A stretch of 64,000 nt of DNA, taken from contig NZ_JAOQOK010000001.1 in the NCBI RefSeq assembly GCF_025961835.1, forward strand, positions 1,488,001 to 1,552,000, written 5' to 3'. Of the stretch, positions 54,778-63,772 are shown piece by piece. Below the pieces are notes generated by a model. The model made no database searches, was not told where the DNA came from, and saw only the letters and a list, made by a program, of their open reading frames with translations. The stretch comes from Sphingobium sp. B2D3C. Lineage in GTDB: Bacteria > Pseudomonadota > Alphaproteobacteria > Sphingomonadales > Sphingomonadaceae. Positions within the stretch are counted from its first letter, which is position 1; every line of letters begins with the position of its first letter. The translations under genes were made by a program, and so were the position numbers.

Positions 54778-55335
54778 TTATTTGCCAAGGATTTCCTTTT
54801 CCTTCGCCTGCGCTGCCGCATCGATATCCGCTATGGTCGAATCGGTGAGCTTCTGCACGTCGGCTTCGGCGCGCTTGCGCTCGTCCTCGCTGATCTCGCC
54901 CTTCTTCTCGTCGGTCTTCAGATTGTCCATGCCGTCGCGGCGGACGTTGCGGGCGGCGACGCGCGCCTTCTCGGCATATTGGCCCGCCAGCTTGGCGAGT
55001 TCCTTGCGGCGCTCTTCGGTCAGGTCGGGAATCGGCAGACGGACGTTCTGCCCATCGACAATCGGATTGAGGCCGAGGCCCGCCGAGCGGATCGCCTTGT
55101 CGACCGGGCCGACATTGGACTTGTCCCACACCTGCACGGAGAGCAGGCGCGGCTCCGGCGCAGAAACGGTCGCGACCTGGTTAAGCGGCATCTTGGCGCC
55201 GTACACCTCTACGGTGATGGGATCGAGCAGGCCCACATTGGCCCGGCCCGTGCGCAGTCCGTTCAGATCGTGCTGGAGCGCGTCGACGGCGCCTGCCATG
55301 CGGCGCTCCAGATCAGCCTTGTCATATTTCGCCAT
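54778..55335 (-). CDS. frr: Ribosome recycling factor
   Basis: 185-residue [23 protein letters not shown] near residue 31 and [20 protein letters not shown] near 100, with a Lys-rich helical C-terminus. With EF-G it splits post-termination ribosomes. It follows pyrH after 18 bp. Confidence 0.96.
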   Translation of the reverse strand: MAKYDKADLERRMAGAVDALQHDLNGLRTGRANVGLLDPITVEVYGAKMPLNQVATVSAPEPRLLSVQVWDKSNVGPVDKAIRSAGLGLNPIVDGQNVRLPIPDLTEERRKELAKLAGQYAEKARVAARNVRRDGMDNLKTDEKKGEISEDERKRAEADVQKLTDSTIADIDAAAQAKEKEILGK

Positions 55336-55353
55336 CTTGCCTCTCCGATGAAC

Positions 55354-56076
55354 CTAGCGACCGCTGTCGACCAGGGTGGAGACACCCTCGCCGCGCAGCA
55401 CGCGGGCAAGGTTGCCCTGCTCGCGAATGTTGAACACGATGATGGGAATGGCGTTATCGCGGCACAGCGCCACGGCGCTGGCATCCATCACCTTGAGATT
55501 TTGTGTGAGCACTTGATCGTAACTCACGCGATCGAAACGCTTTGCGGAATCGACGAGCTTGGGATCGGCATCATAAACGCCATCGACCGACGTGCCCTTG
55601 TAGAGCGCATCGCAGCTCATTTCAGCCGCCCGTAGCGCCGCGCCGCTGTCCGTCGTGAAATAGGGATTGCCCGTGCCGGCGGCGAAGATCACCACCCGGC
55701 CCTTCTCCAGATGCCGCTGGGCGCGACGACGGATATAGGGTTCGCAAACGCTGGCCATGGGAATGGCGGACTGCACCCGCGTCGCGACGCCCAGATGCTC
55801 CAGCGCATCCTGCATGGCGAGGGCGTTCATGACGGTCGCCAGCATGCCCATATAATCGGCATTGGCGCGGTCCATGCCCTGCGCTGCGCCGGCCATGCCG
55901 CGGAAGATGTTGCCGCCGCCGATCACCAGACAGATCTCGAAGCCGAACTCCTTGGCTTCCTTCACTTCCCCAGCCACGCGCGCGACAGTACCCGGATCGA
56001 TACCGAAGCTCTGAGCCCCCATCGCGGCCTCGCCCGAGAGCTTGATGAGAATGCGCTTGGGGGCGGTCGTGGTCAT
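55354..56076 (-). CDS. pyrH: UMP kinase
   Basis: 240-residue hexameric UMP kinase of the amino acid kinase fold: [39 protein letters not shown] and [15 protein letters not shown] are all present. Preceded by 106 bp without a gene that holds two stem-loops (see separate entry), so it may be separated from tsf at the RNA level. Confidence 0.96.
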   Translation of the reverse strand: MTTTAPKRILIKLSGEAAMGAQSFGIDPGTVARVAGEVKEAKEFGFEICLVIGGGNIFRGMAGAAQGMDRANADYMGMLATVMNALAMQDALEHLGVATRVQSAIPMASVCEPYIRRRAQRHLEKGRVVIFAAGTGNPYFTTDSGAALRAAEMSCDALYKGTSVDGVYDADPKLVDSAKRFDRVSYDQVLTQNLKVMDASAVALCRDNAIPIIVFNIREQGNLARVLRGEGVSTLVDSGR

Positions 56077-56104
56077 GAATGCCTAACAAATTCCAGAGAC
56101 GGGA

Positions 56105-56134
56105 GCGGCGCGGACCTTAGTAAGCCCGCGCCGC
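56105..56134. repeat. Stem-loop in the tsf-pyrH gap
   Basis: GCGGCGCGG at 56105-56113 pairs perfectly with CCGCGCCGC at 56126-56134; a second smaller hairpin GCACCG/CGGTGC occupies 56143-56162. No T-run follows on the minus strand. Likely an mRNA processing or attenuation structure. Confidence 0.45.
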
Positions 56135-56182
56135 CATGCCAAGCACCGAGCGCGCCCGGTGCGTAATAAATGAAGGAAAGGA

Positions 56183-57109
56183 TCAGGCGCCGACGGCGGC
56201 CGCGACTTCCGCCGCGAAATCCTTCTCTTCCTTCTCGATGCCTTCGCCGAGCTGGAAGCGCACATAGTCCTTGAGGACGATGGTCGTGCCGGCATCCTTC
56301 GCGGCCTTGGCCACGACGTCCGCGATCGGCGTCTTGTTGTCCATCACGAAGATCTGCGAGAGCAGCGCCTGCTCCTTGGCGAACTTCGCCACGGCGCCGT
56401 CGACCATCTTGGCGACGATGTCGGCGGGCTTGCCCGACTCGGCAGCCTTCTCAGCCGCGATCTTGCGCTCGCGGTCGAGGATCTCGGACGGAATGTCCTC
56501 AGCCTTGAGCGCGACCGGGAAGGCCGCCGCGATGTGCATGGCGATCTGCTTGCCGAGCGGGGCGAGCACGTCGGCACCGGCCGGGCTTTCCAGCGCGACG
56601 AGCACGCCGATCTTGCCGAGCGAGGGCGCCACAGCGTTGTGCATGTAATCGATGACCAGACCCTGATCGACCGAAACAGCCTTCACGCGACGGAGCTGCT
56701 GGTTCTCGCCAATGGTGGCGACATTGGTCACCAGCGCATCGTTGATCGTGCCACCGGCCGGGTGCGGCGCGGCCAGCAGAGCCTCGGCATCGCCGATGGC
56801 GTTCTTGAGCGCCACGTCGCCGGCCGTGCGGACGAAGCCCTGGAACTGATCGTTCTTGGCGACGAAGTCCGTCTCGCTGTTCACTTCGACGGCAACGCCG
56901 CTCGTGCCATCGACAGCCACGACCACGAGGCCCTCGGCTGCGGTGCGGCTCGACTTCTTCTGCGCGGCGGCAAGGCCCTTGGCGCGCAGCCAGTCGACTG
57001 CGGCTTCCACGTCACCATTGGTTTCAGCAAGCGCCTTCTTGCAGTCCATCATGCCAGCGCCCGAGCGCTCGCGCAGTTCCTTGACGGCGGCTGCGGTAAT
57101 CTCTGCCAT
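56183..57109 (-). CDS. tsf: Elongation factor Ts
   Basis: 308-residue EF-Ts: [20 protein letters not shown] opens the UBA-like N-terminal domain, [17 protein letters not shown] is the core contact with EF-Tu, and [13 protein letters not shown] lies near the C-terminus. It restores EF-Tu-GTP. Second gene of the rpsB operon. Confidence 0.97.
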   Translation of the reverse strand: MAEITAAAVKELRERSGAGMMDCKKALAETNGDVEAAVDWLRAKGLAAAQKKSSRTAAEGLVVVAVDGTSGVAVEVNSETDFVAKNDQFQGFVRTAGDVALKNAIGDAEALLAAPHPAGGTINDALVTNVATIGENQQLRRVKAVSVDQGLVIDYMHNAVAPSLGKIGVLVALESPAGADVLAPLGKQIAMHIAAAFPVALKAEDIPSEILDRERKIAAEKAAESGKPADIVAKMVDGAVAKFAKEQALLSQIFVMDNKTPIADVVAKAAKDAGTTIVLKDYVRFQLGEGIEKEEKDFAAEVAAAVGA

Positions 57110-57156
57110 GTCTCTTGTTCCTCAAATCTCGAATTCAATATTGCCAGATGTCAGGC

Positions 57157-57187
57157 GGGCGCCAGGATCGTTCCCGATCCGGCGCCC
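57157..57187. repeat. Stem-loop in the rpsB-tsf gap
   Basis: GGGCGCC, one bulged A, GGATCG, loop TTCC, CGATCC, GGCGCCC: a 13-bp interrupted stem between rpsB and tsf. No T-run. It may lower tsf expression relative to rpsB or protect the rpsB 3' end. Confidence 0.5.
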
Positions 57188-57223
57188 TGCCCGCACATTG
57201 TTGCGTGCGTTTGACGGCGCCGA

Positions 57224-57982
57224 TCAGGCCTGCGCGAGCGCTTCCTCAGCCGGCGGCTCGTCCATGGCGCCAAGGTCCATGCCGGATGCCGCTGCGGCGT
57301 TCTGGTTGCCGCGCGTGGCAGCCTGGGCCAGAGCCTCGCAGTAGAGACGGATGGCACGGCTGGCGTCGTCATTGGCCGGAACCGGGAAGGCGATGCCCGA
57401 CGGATCGACGTTCGAGTCGAGAACCGCGACCACCGGAATACCCAGCGTGTTGGCTTCCTTGATCGCCAGCTCTTCCTTGTTGACGTCGATGACGAACATC
57501 ACGTCCGGAATGCCGCCCATGTCGCGGATGCCGCCGAGTGACAGCTCGAGCTTGTCGCGCTCGCGCGTCATCTGGAGCACTTCCTTCTTGGTGAGGCCGT
57601 GGGTGTCACCCGACAGCTTCTCCTCAAGCGTCTTGAGCCGCTTGATCGAGCCGGAAATGGTCTTCCAGTTGGTGAGCATGCCGCCAAGCCAGCGGTGATT
57701 GACGAAGTGCTGACCCGAACGACGGGCGGCCTCGGCAATCGGCTCCTGCGCCTGGCGCTTGGTGCCGACGAACAGCACCTTGCCGCCAGCGGCGACCGTC
57801 GCGGACACGAAGTCCAGCGCGCGGGCGAAGAGCGGAACTGTCTGCGAGAGATCGAGAATGTGGATGCCGTTCCGCTCGCCGAAGATGTACGGCTTCATGC
57901 GGGGATTCCAGCGGTGCGTCTGGTGGCCGAAGTGCGCGCCGGCCTCGATCAATTGGTGCAGGGTGACGACGGGTGCCGCCAT
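57224..57982 (-). CDS. rpsB: 30S ribosomal protein S2
   Basis: 252-residue S2: [20 protein letters not shown] at the start, [17 protein letters not shown], and [29 protein letters not shown] lies before the ATG. First gene of the rpsB-tsf-pyrH-frr operon. Confidence 0.97.
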   Translation of the reverse strand: MAAPVVTLHQLIEAGAHFGHQTHRWNPRMKPYIFGERNGIHILDLSQTVPLFARALDFVSATVAAGGKVLFVGTKRQAQEPIAEAARRSGQHFVNHRWLGGMLTNWKTISGSIKRLKTLEEKLSGDTHGLTKKEVLQMTRERDKLELSLGGIRDMGGIPDVMFVIDVNKEELAIKEANTLGIPVVAVLDSNVDPSGIAFPVPANDDASRAIRLYCEALAQAATRGNQNAAAASGMDLGAMDEPPAEEALAQA

Positions 57983-58071
57983 AATATATCTCCTTCCGGT
58001 TGAGCCTCTGGGATTCAGTGACCGCGAAGCGGCACCGGTATGTGGCGAATCCCATGTGGGTTAGACGCGCG

Positions 58072-58100
58072 CCCTTAGACCAAGCCCGACAGGAGCACAA
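58072..58100 (-). promoter_or_regulatory. Candidate promoter of rpsB
   Basis: On the minus strand: TTGTGC (complement of 58095-58100), 17-bp spacer, TAAGGG (complement of 58072-58077). The predicted leader is about 80 nt. Confidence 0.5.
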
Positions 58101-58115
58101 GTCTGCACATCACGC

Positions 58116-58150
58116 TTGACAGGCGGCGAGAACAAGAACAAATAGTGAAC
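58116..58150 (+). promoter_or_regulatory. Promoter with embedded LexA-type operator
   Basis: TTGACA at 58116-58121 with a 17-bp spacer and CAAATA at 58139-58144. The direct repeat GAAC (58136-58139), 7 nt, GAAC (58147-58150) covers the -10; a further GAAC is at 58130-58133. GAAC-N7-GAAC (GTTC-N7-GTTC on the other strand) is the known LexA operator of alphaproteobacteria. Confidence 0.65.
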
Positions 58151-58192
58151 ATCAAGCCATGGCGATGCTGTGGACACAGGAAAGGGACGACG

Positions 58193-58420
58193 ATGTTCTA
58201 TATTCTGGGATGTGCCTTGTTTGCGGTTGCGGCGACTTTGGCGGCGACGATCATGGTCCATGAACTGCGCCTGCGCCATGGCGCGATGATGCGCGCCCTG
58301 CGGACGCTGGATCTGGAAGGTTGGACGCCCGAGCGGGCCGGCCAGCGGCACACGGCACAGCCCGTCGCCGCGACGGGCCTCAGCCTTGCGATAGCGATGC
58401 CGCCACGAGCCGCCGCTTGA
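58193..58420 (+). CDS. Small membrane protein, probably SOS-regulated
   Basis: 75-residue protein with one N-terminal transmembrane helix (FYILGCALFAVAATLAATIMV) followed by a basic segment (HELRLRHGAMMRALRTLDLEGW) and an Ala/Pro-rich tail. AGGAAAGG precedes the ATG by about 6 nt. Its promoter is overlapped by a LexA-type direct repeat. The layout (short, one helix, LexA-controlled) resembles SOS-induced division inhibitors such as SidA of Caulobacter, but I see no clear sequence similarity, so that role is inference. The 3' end overlaps the converging pssA gene by 41 bp. Confidence 0.7.
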   Translation: MFYILGCALFAVAATLAATIMVHELRLRHGAMMRALRTLDLEGWTPERAGQRHTAQPVAATGLSLAIAMPPRAAA

Positions 58421-59165
58421 CTCGAGCGTAGCTGACCAGCCCGACCGGCAGCAGCGCGATGTATGCCAGCGACAGCAGAAGCAAAGCGTGCCACGGCGCA
58501 ACCATCAGGCTCGCGGCGAAGATGCCGGCCAGCAGAATGGCGAACAGGCGCCAGGCCGGCGGCACGCGCAGCCCCTTCCAGCCCAGCGTCGGCAGGCTGG
58601 AGATCATCAGGAAGGCCGAAATGACGATCCACGGGGCGACAAGCCGCCAGTCGCGGAACACGTCCAATCCGGTGATGAACCAGGCATAGAGCGGCAGCAA
58701 AGCAATGCCGGCGCCGGCCGGGGCAGGCACGCCAGTGAGAAAACCCGCAGCCTTGCGCGGCTGATCGATCACATCAAGGCTGGCATTGAAGCGCGCGAGG
58801 CGCAGCGCGCAACTGAGCGCCAGCACCAGCGCGACGATCCAGCCAAAGCGCGGCATGGATTGCAAGGACCAGAGATAGACAAGAAGCGCCGGCGAGACGC
58901 CAAAGGCAATCGCGTCCGAGAGCGAATCGAGTTCCGCGCCGAAGCGGCTGTCCGCCCGCAGGAGGCGCGCGACACGTCCGTCCACGCCATCGAGCACGCC
59001 GGCAAAGATGATCGCCGCGACGGCAAGCTGCCATTCACCGGAAATACCATAGCGAATGGCGGTGAGACCAAAGCAGAGCGCCATCGCCGTAATGGCGTTC
59101 GGTGCGACCTGACGCAGCGTGATGCCGCGGCTCATCCGGGCGATGGGACGCGGTCGCGCCATCAT
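58380..59165 (-). CDS. pssA: CDP-diacylglycerol--serine O-phosphatidyltransferase
   Basis: 261-residue CDP-alcohol phosphatidyltransferase that makes phosphatidylserine. The catalytic signature is DGVDGRVARLLRADSRFGAELDSLSD (first Asp near residue 59), in a protein with about eight hydrophobic helices. It follows psd after 55 bp; together they make phosphatidylethanolamine from CDP-diacylglycerol. Confidence 0.93.
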   Translation of the reverse strand: MMARPRPIARMSRGITLRQVAPNAITAMALCFGLTAIRYGISGEWQLAVAAIIFAGVLDGVDGRVARLLRADSRFGAELDSLSDAIAFGVSPALLVYLWSLQSMPRFGWIVALVLALSCALRLARFNASLDVIDQPRKAAGFLTGVPAPAGAGIALLPLYAWFITGLDVFRDWRLVAPWIVISAFLMISSLPTLGWKGLRVPPAWRLFAILLAGIFAASLMVAPWHALLLLSLAYIALLPVGLVSYARVKRRLVAASLSQG

Positions 59166-59220
59166 ATCAGATCCGAAACAGGCGCGGGTCCACCAATGGG
59201 CGCGCCAACCGAGCGAGGCC

Positions 59221-59967
59221 TCATTGCAGCACAGCCGTAGCGGACTGATTCTCGCCCAGATGCGCCAGGATCGTTTCGCCGGCCACCGTATGCGTGCCCA
59301 GCGCGACCTGCGGCGCCGTGCCGGCAGGGAGATACACGTCCACGCGGCTGCCGAAGCGGATCAACCCGACGCGCTGGCCTGCCGCGACGATATCGCCGCG
59401 CTTGACGAAAGGAACGATCCGCCGCGCGACCAGCCCAGCGATCTGCGTGAAGCCCACCCGCACGCCATCGCTGCGCTCGACCAGAATGTGCTGGCGCTCA
59501 TTGTCTTCGCTGGCCTTGTCCAGGTCCGCATTGACGAACTTGCCGCTGATATAGACGACATCCTTGATGGTGCCGCTGATCGGGGTGCGATTGATGTGGA
59601 CGTCGAACACGCTCATGAAGATAGAAACCCGTGTCATGGGTTCGGTTCCAAGCTTGTCTGGTCCGAGCATCTCCGGCGGGGGCGGAACCACCTGGATCAG
59701 GGTCACCAGCCCATCCGCCGGTGCGATGATTGCGCGCTCGTCCTGCGGCACGGCGCGGATGGGATCACGGAAGAACGCGAACACCCAGAGCGTCACGCCA
59801 ACCATCAGCCAGGCCAGGATCGACCAGCCCATCAAGGCAAAAATGAGGGTAATCGCAGCGGCAATCGCCCCAAAGCGCCGCCCCTCCGGGTGAACCGATG
59901 GGAAACTCCACTTGACGCTTGTCCGTGAAGGCGCGACCGGCTGCGTGCCCGAAAATTCTGTTGTCAT
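59221..59967 (-). CDS. psd: Phosphatidylserine decarboxylase (Psd-A type proenzyme)
   Basis: 248-residue proenzyme. One N-terminal membrane helix ([20 protein letters not shown]), then [37 protein letters not shown] and the self-cleavage site [11 protein letters not shown], where Gly-Ser gives the pyruvoyl group. Cell location: inner membrane. No Shine-Dalgarno precedes the ATG at 59967, and the -10 element ends 6 nt before it, so translation may be leaderless. First gene of psd-pssA. Confidence 0.94.
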   Translation of the reverse strand: MTTEFSGTQPVAPSRTSVKWSFPSVHPEGRRFGAIAAAITLIFALMGWSILAWLMVGVTLWVFAFFRDPIRAVPQDERAIIAPADGLVTLIQVVPPPPEMLGPDKLGTEPMTRVSIFMSVFDVHINRTPISGTIKDVVYISGKFVNADLDKASEDNERQHILVERSDGVRVGFTQIAGLVARRIVPFVKRGDIVAAGQRVGLIRFGSRVDVYLPAGTAPQVALGTHTVAGETILAHLGENQSATAVLQ

Positions 59968-59973
59968 GGGCTC

Positions 59974-60002
59974 TGTTTAGGGTGAGCCGCCGCCCGGCAC
60001 AA
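59974..60002 (-). promoter_or_regulatory. Candidate promoter of psd-pssA
   Basis: On the minus strand: TTGTGC (complement of 59997-60002), 17-bp spacer, TAAACA (complement of 59974-59979). The predicted start point falls at or next to the A of the psd ATG (59967). Confidence 0.45.
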
Positions 60003-60077
60003 TCCCCGCCGGCCCAAACAGGCCTGCCACGCGGCATAAATCGCCCGACATCAGCCTCTCATGCATGGCCAGGGCAG

Positions 60078-60106
60078 TTGATCATCGCCGCGACCTTCCC
60101 TAGAGG
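60078..60106 (+). promoter_or_regulatory. Candidate promoter of icd
   Basis: TTGATC at 60078-60083, 17-bp spacer, TAGAGG at 60101-60106, giving a leader of about 60 nt. It is divergent from the psd promoter. Confidence 0.5.
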
Positions 60107-60175
60107 CATGCTGAAAGGCCCTGCCGCGTGCGGTCGCGGCGGCCCCAGCGACATCGAACAGGGAACATGGCACGC

Positions 60176-61396
60176 ATGAGCAAGATCAAGGTGAAAAATC
60201 CGATCGTCGAGATCGACGGCGATGAGATGACCCGGATCATCTGGGAATGGATCCGCGAGCGGCTCATCAAGCCTTATGTCGACGTCGACCTTCACTATTA
60301 TGATCTGAGCGTCGAAGAGCGTGACCGCACCAACGACCAGATCACCATCGATTCCGCCGAGGCAATCAAGAAGTACGGCGTCGGCGTGAAGTGCGCCACG
60401 ATCACGCCGGATGAGGCGCGCGTCGAGGAGTTCAACCTCAAGCAGATGTGGAAGTCGCCGAACGGCACGATCCGCAACATTCTGGGCGGCGTCGTGTTCC
60501 GCGAGCCAATCGTCATCAAGAACGTGCCCCGCCTGGTGCCGGGCTGGACCGACCCGATCGTGATCGGCCGTCATGCCTTTGGCGATCAGTATCGCGCCAC
60601 CGACTTCCTCGTGCCCGGCCCCGGCAAGCTGCGTCTGGTGTTCGAAGGCGACGATGGCAAGGTGATTGACCGCGAAGTCTTCCAGTTCCCCGGCTCGGGC
60701 GTAGCCATGTCGATGTACAATCTCGACCAGTCGATCATCGATTTCGCCCGCGCATCCATGAACTATGCGCTCGACCGCAAGTGGCCGCTGTACCTCTCCA
60801 CCAAGAACACGATCATCAAGGCCTATGACGGTCGCTTCAAGGATCTGTTCCAGGACGTTTTCGACCGTGAATTCAAGGACAAGTACGCGGCTGCTGGCAT
60901 CGAATATCAGCACCGCCTGATCGACGACATGGTCGCGGCCGCACTCAAGTGGAGCGGCAAGTTCGTGTGGGCGTGCAAGAACTATGACGGCGACGTTCAG
61001 TCGGACACCGTGGCGCAGGGCTTCGGCTCGCTCGGCCTGATGACCTCCGTCCTCATGTCGCCCGACGGCAAGACGGTCGAGGCCGAAGCCGCGCACGGCA
61101 CCGTGACCCGTCACTATCGCCAGCACCAGCAGGGCAAGGCGACCTCGACCAACCCGATCGCTTCCATCTTCGCCTGGACCGGTGGCCTCAAGTTCCGTGG
61201 CAAGTTCGACGAGACGCCGGACGTCGTCCGCTTTGCCGAGACGCTGGAGCGCGTCTGCGTGCAGACGGTGGAAAATGGCGAAATGACCAAGGACCTCGCG
61301 ATCCTCATCGGGCCGAATCAGGCCTGGATGACCACCGAGCAGTTCTTCGAGGCGATCCGCCGGAACCTCGAAGCTGAAATGAGCAACTGGTCCTAA
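60176..61396 (+). CDS. icd: NADP-dependent isocitrate dehydrogenase (eukaryote-like homodimer type)
   Basis: 406-residue enzyme: [40 protein letters not shown] (substrate loop), [20 protein letters not shown] (metal Asp) and [18 protein letters not shown] (NADP site). This is the 405-aa type found in mitochondria and alphaproteobacteria. ATG 60176 is preferred by spacing from AGGGAA; ATG 60167 is an alternative. It makes 2-oxoglutarate and NADPH. Confidence 0.95.
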   Translation: MSKIKVKNPIVEIDGDEMTRIIWEWIRERLIKPYVDVDLHYYDLSVEERDRTNDQITIDSAEAIKKYGVGVKCATITPDEARVEEFNLKQMWKSPNGTIRNILGGVVFREPIVIKNVPRLVPGWTDPIVIGRHAFGDQYRATDFLVPGPGKLRLVFEGDDGKVIDREVFQFPGSGVAMSMYNLDQSIIDFARASMNYALDRKWPLYLSTKNTIIKAYDGRFKDLFQDVFDREFKDKYAAAGIEYQHRLIDDMVAAALKWSGKFVWACKNYDGDVQSDTVAQGFGSLGLMTSVLMSPDGKTVEAEAAHGTVTRHYRQHQQGKATSTNPIASIFAWTGGLKFRGKFDETPDVVRFAETLERVCVQTVENGEMTKDLAILIGPNQAWMTTEQFFEAIRRNLEAEMSNWS

Positions 61397-61407
61397 AGAC
61401 CTGAAGG

Positions 61408-61444
61408 GGGCGCTTCGATGGGGTCAACCACGCTCGAAGCGCCC
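61408..61444 (+). terminator. Stem-loop terminator after icd
   Basis: GGGCGCTTCGA at 61408-61418 pairs perfectly with TCGAAGCGCCC at 61434-61444, loop 15 nt, followed by a C/T-rich tract instead of a pure T-run. It starts 12 nt after the icd stop. Confidence 0.7.
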
Positions 61445-61509
61445 TCCTCCCTCCCTGCGGTACGCCCGCACCCTGGCCTCCCGCCCACTCGCCCGAGCGG
61501 ACTGATCCG

Positions 61510-63294
61510 ATGATCCACGGCACGTTCGGCAGCCAGACCTTCAACGAGGCGCTGGTCATTCTCGGCGCGGCGGGCCTCGTGATCCCTGCCTTCGCACGCT
61601 TCCGCATCAGCCCGATCATCGGCTTCATCCTCGTCGGACTGCTGGTCGGCCCCTTTGGTCTCGGCCGGTTCGTCAGCGCCTATCCGGCGCTCGCCCATGT
61701 GACGATTTCGCGGGAATCGGCGATCACCGCCTTTGCCGAACTCGGCATCGTCATGCTGCTTTTCTCTATCGGCCTGGAACTGTCGTTCAAACGCCTGTGG
61801 TCGATGCGCAAATTCGTCTTCGGCATCGGTGCGGCGGAACTGCTCGGCAGCGCCACGCTGATCGGTGGTGGGATGCTGCTGCTCGGTAGCAGCCTGTATG
61901 CCGCCATCGGCCTGGGTCTTGCCCTCTCCCTCTCGTCAACGGCGCTCGTCATGCCGATTGCCGGCACCCATTCGGCGGTCGGCAAATCCGCGTTCGGCAT
62001 GTTGCTCTTCGAGGATTTGGCGCTTGTGCCGATCGTCTTCGCGCTTGGTGCCATGGCGCCCAATGTCGCAGACGATGGCTGGGAAAATCTTGCCACCGTC
62101 CTGCTGACCGGCGGTCTCGCCGTCCTCGCCTTGCTGATCGGCGGGCGCTTCATGCTCCCCCGCCTCTTCGCACAGGCGGCGCGGGCCAAGCGGCCCGAGG
62201 TGTTTCTGGCGGCAAGCCTGCTCGTCGTGATGGTCTCCAGCCTGCTCACCACCGCTGCGGGCCTCTCGCCCATCGTCGGCGCGCTGGTCGCGGGCATTCT
62301 CATCGCCGAAACCGACTATCACGGCCAGGTCGAGGGCATGACCGAGCCGTTCAAGGGCCTGGCGCTGGGCGTCTTCCTGATCACCGTGGGCATGGCGATC
62401 GATCCCGTGGCTCTGGTCGCGCAATGGGATGGGTTGCTGCTCGCGATCACCGGCGTGGTTCTCGCCAAGGTGGCGGTGACCAGCCTGCTGCTGCGGCTTG
62501 CGGGCGCGCGGCGCGGGGTGGCGCTGGAAACCGGCATCCTGATGGGCAGCCCCTCGGAAACGACGCTCATCGTGCTGGCGAGCGCCGTGACGGCCAATCT
62601 CATCAGCCCCGGCACGGCCGCTTTCTGGCAAATGGCCACCGCCATCGGCCTCACCCTCACACCCATCCTCGCCAAATTCGGGCATCGCATGGCCCGGCGG
62701 GTCGAACGGGATGCGCTGGAGCCGGACACCAACGAGACCGACGACAATGCGCGCGCCGCCATCATCCTCGGCTTCGGCCGCGTCGGCCGCACCGTCGCCG
62801 ATCTCCTGCGGGTGCATGAGGTGCCCTATGTGGCGGTGGAGAACGATATCGATATCGTCGCGCAGGCCCGGGCAGAGGGCTACACCGTCCAGTTCGGCGA
62901 TGTGTCGCGCCCGGACACGCTCGATCGACTGAGACTCGGGCGCGCGCAGGCGCTCATCATCACCATGGACGACCCGGTGCTGGCGATGCGCGTCACCAAT
63001 CGCGTGCGGGGCTGGCTGGACGATCTGCCAATCATCGTGCGGGCGCGGGACACCACCCACGCCGCCCAACTCTATCGGGCCGGCGCAAGCGACGCGGTGC
63101 CCGAGACGCTGGAAAGCTCACTGCACCTGGCCGAGACCGCGCTGGTGGACCTCGGCCTGCCCATGGGGCCCGTGATCGCGTCCGTGCACCAAAAGCGCGA
63201 AGACCTGCAGAATGAGATCAAGGCGGCGGCGGAACTCGACGTCGCGCCGCGGCTGCGGAGTCGGCGGCTGGGGGAAGCGAACGGCCCCGCCTGA
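61510..63294 (+). CDS. CPA2-family cation:proton antiporter with RCK/TrkA-N domain (Kef-type)
   Basis: 594-residue protein. The first 390 residues form about 12 membrane helices with the family features LLFSIGLELSFKRLWSM, SSTALVMPIAGTHSAVG and FEDLALVPIVFALG. After a linker, a TrkA-N (RCK) nucleotide-binding domain begins with AAIILGFGRVGRTVADLLRV and ends near residue 535 (IIVRARDTTHAAQLYRAGAS). Resembles KefB/KefC potassium efflux systems, but no KefF/KefG ancillary gene is adjacent and the ion is not proven. Confidence 0.9.
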   Translation: MIHGTFGSQTFNEALVILGAAGLVIPAFARFRISPIIGFILVGLLVGPFGLGRFVSAYPALAHVTISRESAITAFAELGIVMLLFSIGLELSFKRLWSMRKFVFGIGAAELLGSATLIGGGMLLLGSSLYAAIGLGLALSLSSTALVMPIAGTHSAVGKSAFGMLLFEDLALVPIVFALGAMAPNVADDGWENLATVLLTGGLAVLALLIGGRFMLPRLFAQAARAKRPEVFLAASLLVVMVSSLLTTAAGLSPIVGALVAGILIAETDYHGQVEGMTEPFKGLALGVFLITVGMAIDPVALVAQWDGLLLAITGVVLAKVAVTSLLLRLAGARRGVALETGILMGSPSETTLIVLASAVTANLISPGTAAFWQMATAIGLTLTPILAKFGHRMARRVERDALEPDTNETDDNARAAIILGFGRVGRTVADLLRVHEVPYVAVENDIDIVAQARAEGYTVQFGDVSRPDTLDRLRLGRAQALIITMDDPVLAMRVTNRVRGWLDDLPIIVRARDTTHAAQLYRAGASDAVPETLESSLHLAETALVDLGLPMGPVIASVHQKREDLQNEIKAAAELDVAPRLRSRRLGEANGPA

Positions 63295-63307
63295 GCGCAA
63301 GTCGCCG

Positions 63308-63706
63308 CTAGCGCGGCTCGTGCTCGGTTCCGCTCCCCGGGGTGATGAACAGCAGTTCCACCTCTCCGGCCGCATCCGCCGTGTGCCAGACATTGGCGGG
63401 GTTGATCGCATAGTCACCGGCGGAGAGCGCAACATGGGTTTCCGTCCCATCCTCGCCGCGCTGCCGCAGCGTCACGGCGCCGGCGATGCAATAGACGATT
63501 TCGTCGCCGAGCGGATGCCGCTCCCACATCGACCAATTGCTGCTGAAACGATAGGCGCTGACCAAGCGGCCATCTGCGCCATCTCCGCCATGGCGGGCAT
63601 CATAGGCGGCATACCATGCCGGATCGGAGGTCATGGCCGGCTGTGCCACGGCCTTACCGCCCCGCGCGAGGTGGATGGGATAGGTACTGAGCGACTTCGG
63701 CGTCAT
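63308..63706 (-). CDS. Cupin-domain protein
   Basis: 132-residue single cupin. Motif 1 is near WERHPLGDEIVYCIAGAVTL and motif 2 is GDYAINPANVWHTADAAGEV, providing two clear metal-ligand His and an acidic residue. The function of such small cupins is not predictable. GGGAG lies 8 nt before the ATG. It is convergent with the antiporter gene (13-bp gap). Confidence 0.8.
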   Translation of the reverse strand: MTPKSLSTYPIHLARGGKAVAQPAMTSDPAWYAAYDARHGGDGADGRLVSAYRFSSNWSMWERHPLGDEIVYCIAGAVTLRQRGEDGTETHVALSAGDYAINPANVWHTADAAGEVELLFITPGSGTEHEPR

Positions 63707-63772
63707 GGATCGTCTCCCACACAGGAGCCGGCCGGACCGACAGGTCTGCCCTCCCCCGTTCAGCGCCCCGTT

